A stretch of DNA of 11,347 nucleotides, taken from NCBI GenBank assembly GCA_949935895.1, contig CATLGL010000046.1, positions 1 to 11,347 of the forward strand. The letters run 5' to 3'. The stretch is from an uncultured Clostridia bacterium. Lineage in GTDB: Bacteria; Bacillota; Clostridia; TANB77; CAG-508. The notes under the pieces are model-generated. The model worked only from the letters and a program-made list of their open reading frames with translations. It had not been told where the DNA came from and searched no databases. Below, in pieces: positions 1-5,238 of this stretch. Position numbers and translations under genes: made by a program. The first letter of the stretch is position 1, and the number at the start of each line of letters is the position of its first letter.

Positions 1-20
1 ATTCCTTGAAAAATAAGGAT
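1..20 (-). terminator. Possible terminator after the endolysin gene, cut by the window edge
   Basis: Just downstream of the endolysin stop there is a short inverted repeat: TCCTT at 3-7 pairs with AAGGA at 15-19 around a 7-base loop. A T-tract that would make it a Rho-independent terminator would lie outside the window, so only the hairpin is visible. Position at the end of the lysis cassette is the main argument. Confidence 0.3.
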
Positions 21-30
21 TTTCATACTA

Positions 31-1042
31 CTACTTTAATTTTTGATTAACTATTCTTTGAACGGAATTATAATCATATCCTGCTGCAGTTAATCTGTTT
101 TTTCTGTCTGCACCATTTCCCCATTTCCCTGCAATTACTTCATCAGCTATTTGCTCATTTGATTTCTTTGAAGATGCAGTTGGCTTAGCTCCTAATTTTT
201 GATTTACAATATTTTGAATTGTATTATAATCGTATCCTGCTGCAGTTAATTTGTTTTTACGATCTTCTCCGTTTCCCCAAGCTCCATTTATTACTTCTTG
301 TGCAATAGTTTCATTAGATTTTTTACTTGGTTTTGGTGCTGAAGTTGATCCACTTAATTTTTGATTTACAATACTTTGAATAGCATTTCCATCATAACCT
401 GCTTGTGCTAATCTATTGAATCTATCAGATCCATTTCCCCATTTTCCCGCAATTACTTCATCAGCTATTTGCTCATTTGACTTTTTAGAAGATGTTTCTG
501 TAGGTTTAGATTGTGTTTGATTTCCATCTAATATTGCATTTACTGTATCAGCTAGTTCTTGGAACCTACTTTGTAAATAAGCACCGAGGACAACTTGTGT
601 TTGCAAACATATTGTGTCTTGTTAATGATCCATTTGGTGTTCCATCATATACTAGTCTAAAATTATGCCTTCTACAAACATCTACTGCTAAATTTACTAA
701 TGAATTCCATGCTGCAGCAGATATTTTCCATTGACCACCAATTTCACAATTTGATACTTCTATAGTAATAGCTTGGTTATCGTTAGATCTTGAGCTTGAT
801 GTATAAGCTCTATCCTCTTCATACACATTACATACTATATCTCCATCATTTCCTATACAGTAATTAGCTGAAGCATATCTATTTGACTTTTGAAAAATAT
901 TAACTGCACATTGCTTTCCTGTTAAAATTCCTGCCATGATGTGTGGAGTAAATTTGCAAATTTTATGACCATTTCTTCCTTTTTGATAGTTATTAGAATG
1001 AGCGATATAAGCACCTTGTGCTAAACTTGACATTGTTCCCAT
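31..1042 (-). CDS. Endolysin: N-acetylmuramoyl-L-alanine amidase with three CW_7 wall-binding repeats, needs a +1 shift at a CGG codon
   Basis: This is the phage lysis enzyme; Amidase_2 enzymes cleave the bond between muramic acid and L-alanine in peptidoglycan. The start chosen is ATG at 1042 (MGTMSS) with an AAGGTG upstream, placed just after the stop of a 26-codon ORF. Residues 1-152 are in one frame and include likely zinc ligands H34 (TPHIMAG) and H143 (TRHNMF), then C151-P152. The frame then meets CGG at 584-586 and would stop six codons later. Reading GGT after skipping the C gives the family motif CPG and continues to a TAG at 31, for about 336 residues. The C-terminal half has three copies of a 44-residue Cpl-7/CW_7 repeat at about 186-229, 240-283 and 292-335, each with a WGNG-DR core. 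Neither half alone would be a functional cell-wall-targeted amidase. The downstream part has no ribosome binding site of its own. Confidence 0.9.
37..486 (-). repeat. Three tandem CW_7 repeats in the endolysin
   Basis: Three coding repeats of about 132 bp lie at 355-486, 193-324 and 37-168, separated by short Ser/Thr/Pro/Lys linkers. Each unit encodes SNE-IA-EVI-G-WGNG-DR-N-L--AGYD-N--Q-IVNQKL. This is the pattern of Cpl-7-type cell-wall-binding repeats, which in characterised lysins recognise peptidoglycan muropeptide rather than choline. Units 1 and 3 are closest at their N-terminal ends. Confidence 0.85.
584..586 (-). other. In-frame CGG codon at the +1 frameshift of the endolysin
   Basis: The zero frame reads TGT CCT CGG TGC and ends soon after. 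Skipping the C gives TGT CCT GGT GCT TAT, that is C-P-G-A-Y, restoring the conserved CPG of the amidase zinc site and leading into the CW_7 region. The base before the shift is not in a homopolymer. Confidence 0.85.
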
Positions 1043-1043
1043 A

Positions 1044-1124
1044 TTATTCACCTTTTTCCTTTCCATTTGATAATTCTTCTTCCATTTCTGGAGTTAAAAT
1101 AACATCTTTCTCGTTTTCTTCCAT
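1044..1124 (-). CDS. Tiny acidic ORF (26 aa) ahead of the endolysin
   Basis: An ATG at 1122-1124 follows a near-perfect TAAGGAGG 8 bases upstream. It opens a 26-codon frame, MEENEKDVILTPEMEEELSN and then GKEKGE, ending in TAA at 1044. The endolysin ATG at 1042 starts one base after this stop, so the two are probably translationally coupled. No family is recognised. The peptide is strongly acidic, has no membrane segment, and could be either a real small protein or a leader that feeds ribosomes into the endolysin. Confidence 0.5.
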   Translation of the reverse strand: MEENEKDVILTPEMEEELSNGKEKGE

Positions 1125-1141
1125 TTTGAAATCCTCCTTAT

Positions 1142-1180
1142 AAAAAAATAATACTGGAAGATATTTTTATTTTCTTCCAG
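1142..1180 (-). terminator. Rho-independent terminator between holin and endolysin
   Basis: On the minus strand, CTGGAAGA (1173-1180) pairs with TCTTCCAG (1154-1161) around an 11-base AT loop. A TATTATTTTTTT tract follows immediately. The T-tract abuts the ribosome binding site of the 26-codon ORF, so endolysin expression must come from readthrough, antitermination or an unrecognised promoter. Confidence 0.7.
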
Positions 1181-1193
1181 CATTTTATAAATT

Positions 1194-1210
1194 CCGTAAT
1201 TTTCTTACGG
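1194..1210 (-). other. Small hairpin after the holin stop
   Basis: CCGTAA and TTACGG form a perfect 6-bp stem with a 5-base loop directly after the holin stop codon. There is no T-tract after it. It may protect the 3' end or cooperate with the terminator at 1142-1180. Confidence 0.4.
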
Positions 1211-1212
1211 TT

Positions 1213-1473
1213 TTATTCTTTATTTGTTTTTGTAAGATCATAAGTTCCACCAGAAGCCATTGATCCAATAATACAATATATTATTGATGTTAGTAGATCC
1301 GCTTCTGATATTTTTAGCATATAACAAATAATTCCTGCTAACATTCCTATAACTATATTTTGTGCAGGTATATATTTGCTTTCAATCCAGTTAAATTTTT
1401 TTGAAAGCCATCCAAATATATACGTAACAATTCCAGTTACTACTGCCATTATCATTTCAATTGTTATTACCAT
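1213..1473 (-). CDS. Phage holin
   Basis: The 86-residue product is a small hydrophobic membrane protein of the size and build of phage holins, which form the inner-membrane lesions that release or activate the endolysin. Residues 1-23 (MVITIEMIMAVVTGIVTYIF region) form a first hydrophobic segment. A charged stretch with GWLSKKFNWIESKY follows, then hydrophobic segments around residues 39-53 (IVIGMLAGIICYML) and 60-75 (LLTSIIYCIIGSMASG), and a charged tail ending KTNKE. The ATG at 1473 has AGGAGG 8 bases upstream. It lies between the holin-associated gene and the endolysin, completing a lysis cassette. The exact holin family is not certain from sequence alone. Confidence 0.85.
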   Translation of the reverse strand: MVITIEMIMAVVTGIVTYIFGWLSKKFNWIESKYIPAQNIVIGMLAGIICYMLKISEADLLTSIIYCIIGSMASGGTYDLTKTNKE

Positions 1474-1492
1474 ATCTTTTTCCTCCTATTTA

Positions 1493-1847
1493 TTACAATT
1501 TTCTATATTCTTCTTTTATGTATTCAAATTCACTATCTAAATATCCATTGTGCATATTTAATTCTTGAATTATTTCTTCGTATTTATCATAAAATGCAAA
1601 TATTGTTTCAAATTCCTGTCGTGTCTTTTTTATGCCGATTTCTTAAATCACCAGCAAAGCTTAAAATTTGAAATCGCAAATAATCCTTTTCATTATTGTC
1701 AATCTTATGTGATACTTTTGTTATTTCTGATTTAAAATCTTCTTTTATCTCTGCAAATTTGTTTACTTTTTTATTAGTATTTCTGGAAATCAGAGCAACA
1801 ATAATCATTGCTGATGCACCAATAACTTCACATATTATAGTTATCAA
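1493..1847 (-). CDS. Holin-associated phage membrane protein (about 117 aa), needs a +1 shift at a CGG codon
   Basis: The start is TTG at 1847, with GGAGG 8 bases upstream. Residues 2-21 form one membrane segment (ITIICEVIGASAMIIVALIS), followed by a charged, probably helical region that includes SHKIDNNEKDYLRFQILSFA. In the zero frame the ORF reads AAT CGG CAT and stops nine codons later, at 79 residues, leaving over 100 bases with no gene. Skipping the C of CGG (1635-1637) gives AAT GGC ATA and a continuous frame to TAA at 1493. This adds 47 residues including RNGIKKTRQEFETIF, AFYDKYEEIIQEL and NGYLDSEFEYIKEEY. That charged, DKYE-containing tail resembles the C-terminal half of small phage proteins that sit next to holins. 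The family function is unknown to me; a role in lysis is inferred from position. Confidence 0.8.
1635..1637 (-). other. In-frame CGG codon at the +1 frameshift of the holin-associated gene
   Basis: The zero frame reads AGA AAT CGG CAT AAA and ends at a TGA (1608-1610). Skipping the C gives AGA AAT GGC ATA AAA, that is R-N-G-I-K, and opens a further 46 codons up to the normal gene boundary, 20 bases before the holin start. Confidence 0.8.
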
Positions 1848-1886
1848 TTTATTTCCCTCCTCTCTTGTAATTTTCTATAAAAACGC

Positions 1887-1920
1887 AAAAAAACAACGCT
1901 CTAAAACATTTCTAGGCGTT
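1887..1920 (-). terminator. Rho-independent terminator after the XkdX-type gene
   Basis: On the minus strand, AACGC and GCGTT at the two ends of 1895-1920 pair, with an imperfect inner stem extending the arm. A G and then seven T follow. It lies 30 bases after the XkdX stop and separates the tail/DGR block from the lysis cassette. Confidence 0.65.
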
Positions 1921-1953
1921 TTGTTCTTTTATTTATATTTTAATTACCTGATT

Positions 1954-2097
1954 TTAGGAAATCGCTTTATATTCTTCTCCAGTTATTTCTTTATATTCCT
2001 CTTCTGTTATCCATTTTCCAACAGCATTGTATACTCTCGTTTTATTCCAAACTCCAGTATCATAATATTTTTTTACTTTTTCATAATTTTTACTCAT
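1954..2097 (-). CDS. XkdX family small phage protein
   Basis: A 47-residue ORF too short for many gene callers starts at ATG 2095-2097, with GGAGGG about 11 bases upstream inside the end of the preceding gene. The product has the XkdX pattern: YEKVKKYYDTGVWNKTRVYN, a glycine turn (AVGKW), then ITEEEYKEITGEEY, the recognisable TPEEF/KEITGEDY-like ending of the family. XkdX proteins are short and common downstream of tail-fibre genes in phages and prophages of Bacillota; their function is not established. The stop of the preceding gene is two bases away, so the pair is probably co-translated. Confidence 0.88.
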   Translation of the reverse strand: MSKNYEKVKKYYDTGVWNKTRVYNAVGKWITEEEYKEITGEEYKAIS

Positions 2098-2099
2098 AA

Positions 2100-2417
2100 T
2101 TACATTCCCTCCTCCATGTCAATATCAGACATCATTGCTAGATATTCTATGTCAGATTGCATTTTCAATTTGTCTAATTCTTCTTGTGGTATTTCTCTTA
2201 ATACGAAGTAATATCCATCTTCATAATGAGCAATTTGAACTAATTCCATATTATTATATTCTTGCTTGAAGTCTTTTCCTTCAACTGTTACTTTTGATAA
2301 TTTTCCTTTAAAATCATCTTCAGTTATTTTGGCTCCTGATATAAAATTATTACCATTTAGTCCAAGGTTTTCAAGTTTTGTTCCATCAGATAGCGTAATT
2401 TTCCATGATTTTTCCAT
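2100..2417 (-). CDS. Small acidic phage protein (105 aa) between reverse transcriptase and XkdX
   Basis: A strong AAGGAGG 8 bases upstream supports ATG at 2417. The product begins MEKSWKITLSDGTKLENLGL, has a likely beta-rich first half (ISGAKITEDDFKGKLSKVTV), then HYEDGYYFVLREIPQEELDK and a C-terminal acidic helix ending DIDMEEGM. I do not recognise a named family, but similar short proteins sit just before XkdX at the end of tail operons. The first 61 bases overlap the 3' end of the reverse transcriptase gene in a different frame. Structural or chaperone roles are both possible. Confidence 0.8.
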   Translation of the reverse strand: MEKSWKITLSDGTKLENLGLNGNNFISGAKITEDDFKGKLSKVTVEGKDFKQEYNNMELVQIAHYEDGYYFVLREIPQEELDKLKMQSDIEYLAMMSDIDMEEGM

Positions 2418-3542
2418 GTTGGTACCTCCTTAAATAAATCATAATATAATTGAGACATATTTGCTATTTGTTGTCGTGACATATTCTTATAATTTGATGC
2501 CATCCAACCTTTGAAAATATTCTCTATTTCTTTATAAGTTAACCTATTATTATCTAATAGCCTTCTATATGCTTTTAATTTTCTTCGTTGTCTAGTTATT
2601 GCTTTTGGATTTATTCTTCTAATAATCCTACCTGTTTCTGTTAGCGAATATTTTAATTGTAGAAATTTAAATGTTTGTGATAGCTTTGCTATATGTGTCT
2701 TTTTAGGATTTATTATCAATTCCAATTTATCTGCAATTTCTAACATTCCCTCTAATACTTCATTTAAGAATTCTTTACTTTCATGAATGATATAACTATC
2801 ATCTGTATATCTTCCATAATACTTACATCCCTTAACAATTTTTATATAATTATCAATTCTACTTGGATATGCAATTCCTATGTTTTGACTTGGCTGTGAT
2901 CCTATATTGATTCCTCTATCTTTATTAGATTCAATGCTAAAAACTTGAAATATATTCTGTAGGATCCACATTGTCATTGCTCTTTCTTCATTATTCACAT
3001 TTCTTAACAAATTGTTCATAACTAGTAAGCATTTTTTATATGGAATGCTTGCATAATATCCACTAAAATCCATTAAAAGAATATATCCATCATTACTTTT
3101 ATGTTCTCTATAATATTTATGCAAGTGTGCTTCTAGTCTTTTTCTGCTAAATGCTACACCTTTATTTTTTTGACTAGCTCCATTATCGTGTATTAAAAAA
3201 GGAGAAATTGCTGGGCTTAACACTTCATCACAAAGTAAATGATTAACTGTCTTGTCAACCATTATATTTGTTGTAATATTTCTTTTCTTGCCTCGCTCTT
3301 TTATTACAAATTTTGTTCCGCTTTGTTGGTCTGTATGTCTTTTCAACCATTGCTTTTTGAATTTGTGCAGTTTCTAATAATTGATTCATTTCAAAAAGTT
3401 GTGCTTTGTATTTAAATGGAGCACCAGCAATTGCTTTTTTCCCAGCTTTATAAATTAAATTAGCATCATAAAATTTATTCATAAAATCACTTGTATAGCA
3501 GTAATGATCGTAATCAACTGCATAATGATTAGCATTTATCAA
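2357..3542 (-). CDS. DGR reverse transcriptase, needs a +1 shift at a CGG codon
   Basis: This is the enzyme that copies the template-repeat RNA into adenine-mutagenised cDNA for transfer to the variable repeat. The joined product is about 394 residues. The N-terminal 74 residues (3321-3542) include FMNKFYDANLIYKAGKKAIA and AMVEKTYRPTK. Then CGG at 3318-3320 requires a +1 step to continue as GTKFVIKERGKKR. In the joined protein the first catalytic aspartate is D158 (LLMDFSGYY), the DGR-type motif 4 is IGSQPSQ at about 213-219, and the catalytic box is YTDD at about 245-248. The zero frame stops 21 codons after CGG and lacks all catalytic residues; the downstream frame lacks the N-terminus. The TTG at 3542 is the first possible start after a TGA and has only a weak ribosome binding site, so the true start (or ATG at residue 21) is uncertain. 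The last 20 residues read through the ribosome binding site and start of the next gene. Confidence 0.93.
3318..3320 (-). other. In-frame CGG codon at the +1 frameshift of the reverse transcriptase
   Basis: The zero frame reads CCA ACA AAG CGG AAC. Skipping the C gives CCA ACA AAG GGA ACA AAA TTT, that is P-T-K-G-T-K-F, which leads into VIKERGKKR as expected before the first polymerase motif. ORF limits alone place the shift somewhere between about 3255 and 3346; the family pattern places it at or next to CGG. Confidence 0.8.
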
Positions 3543-3561
3543 TCAGTTCTTTTACGGATTG

Positions 3562-3614
3562 AAGGGACAACCTTTCCTTTCCCTTTCCCATACTATTACC
3601 AATGGAAACATAGT
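3562..3614 (-). ncRNA. Structured spacer between template repeat and reverse transcriptase (part of DGR RNA)
   Basis: Two inverted repeats occur in the 95 bases between TR and the reverse transcriptase. ACTAT/ATAGT at 3592-3614 encloses a CCATTGG-containing loop, and AAGGGA/TCCCTT at 3562-3585 has a purine-rich 12-base loop. In studied DGRs the RNA downstream of TR is needed for cDNA priming and for binding the reverse transcriptase with Avd. Assigning these hairpins to that role is inference from position. Confidence 0.5.
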
Positions 3615-3637
3615 CCATAAAAAATTTGTATAGTAGT

Positions 3638-3732
3638 GAAATCTGGACGCACACCGTTAGAGTTGGACGCACTGTTGTTGTTGGCATTACCGTTGCTGTT
3701 GACATTAGCGAAATTAGATGCAGAAACGACAT
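3638..3732 (-). repeat. DGR template repeat (TR)
   Basis: This 95-base segment aligns without gaps to the 3' end of the target gene at 4345-4439 (constant offset 707). The 11 differences are at 3642, 3658, 3664, 3675, 3681, 3682, 3693, 3699, 3706, 3714 and 3715. Every one is A in the TR on the coding strand. Read in the frame of the target gene, the TR encodes a run of ten AAC/AAT asparagine codons spaced with Gly, Ser, Ala and Val, which is the usual mutable design. It lies 22 bases downstream of avd and 95 bases upstream of the reverse transcriptase. Confidence 0.96.
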
Positions 3733-3754
3733 ATAAAGATTACCCCAATTATAT

Positions 3755-4270
3755 TTATTGTTTTATATCTTTAAGAAATCTATTGTCAGTTTGTCTGAGC
3801 TTTTTTATCATATTAAATTCTTTTTGAATTTCTATGACTAAAGATGTGAATTTATTTAGATCAGCATATAAACATTCTCCAGCATATTGAAGTTCATCTT
3901 GAAGAACATTGCAACAGCTCATGGCTCTATCTAATTCTAGTCTGCGTTCTTCATACTCAGACATATATGTTGGAAATATTGTATTTGCAATTCGTAAATG
4001 CTCGTTTATTTCACAAGCAGAATTTATAACTTTATCTGTTATTCTTAATATTTGATTATTGAAATACTGATATATTCTCTTTTTAGCTTTTTCCTTTAGT
4101 TTCTCATCGGTTATGTTTTTTGTATTTTGCTCTACTACATCATTAATCTTATTTAAATCAAAATAAAAGTTATTCTCTGCAAGTTTTGTTACTGCTGTTC
4201 TTATTTTATATGCATTATGAACTGTCTGTAATCTACTTTCACTTCTTTCGCTCTTCTTTATTTCTGACAT
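3755..4270 (-). CDS. avd: Avd-type DGR accessory protein
   Basis: Avd is the accessory protein that forms a basic helical barrel, binds the reverse transcriptase and DGR RNA, and is required for mutagenic homing. This 171-residue product sits exactly between the target gene and the template repeat, as in many DGRs. It is almost entirely helical by composition: HNAYKIRTAVTKLAENN, KEKAKKRIYQYFNNQILRIT, DKVINSACEINEHLRIANTI, and a long last helix DLNKFTSLVIEIQKEFNMIK followed by KLRQTDNRFL. It carries many Lys/Arg residues. It is longer than the about 128-residue Avd of Bordetella phage BPP-1, mainly through a Glu/Arg/Cys-rich segment (EERRLELDRAMSCCNVLQDE). The ATG at 4270 has GGAG upstream at a rather long 14 bases. 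The identification rests on position plus helical build; no catalytic motif exists for this family. Confidence 0.85.
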   Translation of the reverse strand: MSEIKKSERSESRLQTVHNAYKIRTAVTKLAENNFYFDLNKINDVVEQNTKNITDEKLKEKAKKRIYQYFNNQILRITDKVINSACEINEHLRIANTIFPTYMSEYEERRLELDRAMSCCNVLQDELQYAGECLYADLNKFTSLVIEIQKEFNMIKKLRQTDNRFLKDIKQ

Positions 4271-4303
4271 TGCTAATCAAATTACTCCTTTCCCTTATAT
4301 TCC

Positions 4304-4322
4304 GCTAGGGACAAGCCCTAGC
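4304..4322. promoter_or_regulatory. DGR target-site hairpin just downstream of the target gene
   Basis: GCTAGGG (4304-4310) and CCCTAGC (4316-4322) form a perfect 7-bp stem around a 5-base loop. It starts about 10 bases after the target gene's stop codon and about 22 bases after the end of VR. No T-tract follows in the direction of transcription, so it does not look like a terminator. In phage BPP-1 a comparable hairpin or cruciform downstream of the mutagenic-homing initiation site promotes target recognition; the same role is inferred here. Confidence 0.65.
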
Positions 4323-4332
4323 TGATGTTCGA

Positions 4333-5172
4333 TTATTTGATTAGGAAAGCTGGACGCACACCGTAAGAGTAGGACGCACTGCTGTTGCCGGCATTACCGC
4401 TGCTGGTGACATAAGCGAAACCAGATGCAGAAACGACATCTCTTAGCCAGTACCAATATCTTTCTCCTGCATCATTTCTTGCTACAATTTTGCTTGCATT
4501 TAGTCTGAATAATGATAATTGAGATTTATCTGCTCCAGTTTCATATCCATGATGTGATCCCCATGCATTGTGTCCATAAACCATGCATTCATTCATAATT
4601 TCTATAGTAGAATCATACCATGCCCATCCACTTGCCTTGCCATCTGCAACTGCATTTGTTAATAATGCCTTATGATTCAAAATATGATTTATTTCAAAAT
4701 CATTTTGTATCACTGTCTTAAATGGTGCTAGATATTCTGTATACATTTTGCTACCATAATAACCTCCAGTTACTGTGTTAGTATCATTCATTTTTGCAGT
4801 TCCCATTATTCTTTCTGGAATCATTAAAATATGTGGTGTAGTACATTCAGTATCTCCACAATTTAACCTATAATTAATATCTGCAACTAAATACTTCCTT
4901 TTACTTACCTTTCCTATTATATAATCGCCTATAAATATATCGTCAAAAGTTCCTGCTGCTATTTGTTGTGATAGTGTACCGTTGTAGAATAGATCTGTTA
5001 TATCTTTTCCTCTATATATTCCATTATGTGCACCAGCATTTTTAGGAACAATAGCTTTTAGTAAATCATCTATTACTACCTTTTTTGTTTCTCCATTTGC
5101 ACTATCAACAAATGGAATTACATCTTCATTAACTGGTAGTCCTTTTACTAATTCTGTTATTTTCTTAATCAT
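4333..5172 (-). CDS. DGR-diversified tail protein with C-terminal C-type-lectin-like domain (probable receptor binding)
   Basis: This 279-residue protein is the DGR target and presumably the tip protein that contacts the host surface. AGGAGG lies 8 bases before the ATG at 5172. The N-terminus (KKITELVKGLPVNEDVIPFV, then DSANGETKKVVIDDLLKAI) looks like a small tail-attachment or trimerisation module. From about residue 80 the chain has a C-type-lectin-like fold pattern with many aromatic residues and glycines: DYIIGKVSKRKYLVADINY, GWAWYDSTIEIMNE, YGHNAWGSHHGY and ERYWYWLRDVVSASGFAYV. It ends in the classic GVRPAF with a short LIK tail. The last 31 codons before the tail are the variable repeat. 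Compared with the template, nine residues differ, eight of them replacing asparagine by G, Y, T or S, and one Asp to Ala. It sits right after a baseplate gene, consistent with a distal position on the tail. Confidence 0.92.
   Translation of the reverse strand: MIKKITELVKGLPVNEDVIPFVDSANGETKKVVIDDLLKAIVPKNAGAHNGIYRGKDITDLFYNGTLSQQIAAGTFDDIFIGDYIIGKVSKRKYLVADINYRLNCGDTECTTPHILMIPERIMGTAKMNDTNTVTGGYYGSKMYTEYLAPFKTVIQNDFEINHILNHKALLTNAVADGKASGWAWYDSTIEIMNECMVYGHNAWGSHHGYETGADKSQLSLFRLNASKIVARNDAGERYWYWLRDVVSASGFAYVTSSGNAGNSSASYSYGVRPAFLIK
4345..4439 (-). repeat. DGR variable repeat (VR) at the 3' end of the target gene
   Basis: This is the 95-base counterpart of the template repeat at 3638-3732, with 84 identical positions. 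All 11 substitutions fall on template adenines and all are nonsynonymous. The 3' end on the coding strand (TACGGTGTGCGTCCAGCTTTC region) is the GC-richer part expected to hold the homing initiation sequence. One further A-to-C difference lies just outside the aligned block (4344 versus 3637). Confidence 0.96.
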
Positions 5173-5238
5173 AATTTTTTCCTCCTATAAAATAACATAT
5201 TTTTTAAATTAAAATAACTATTTTGCAATATAACTGTA
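5173..5238. other. Short spacer between the baseplate and target genes
   Basis: This 66-base AT-rich spacer holds the ribosome binding site of the target gene at its left end. I see no clear hairpin with a T-tract and no convincing promoter in it. Confidence 0.5.

Noticed and set aside
31..606. The CW_7 half as a separate cell-wall-binding gene
   Set aside because: Its only early start is a TTG without a ribosome binding site, inside the amidase domain end; the frame joins naturally at the CPG motif.
1696..2211. Plus-strand 171-codon ORF
   Set aside because: Shadow of genes on the other strand; Phe/Ile/Ser-rich, spans two genes and a terminator, no ribosome binding site.
3529..3732. Minus-strand 67-codon ORF covering the template repeat
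   Set aside because: Frame differs from the one that matches VR, composition is Thr/Val/Leu-rich from the repeat, and the region is the noncoding DGR RNA.
5173..5238. Possible promoter in the AT-rich spacer before the target gene
   Set aside because: Several TATAAT-like strings exist by base composition alone and none has a well-placed -35 partner.
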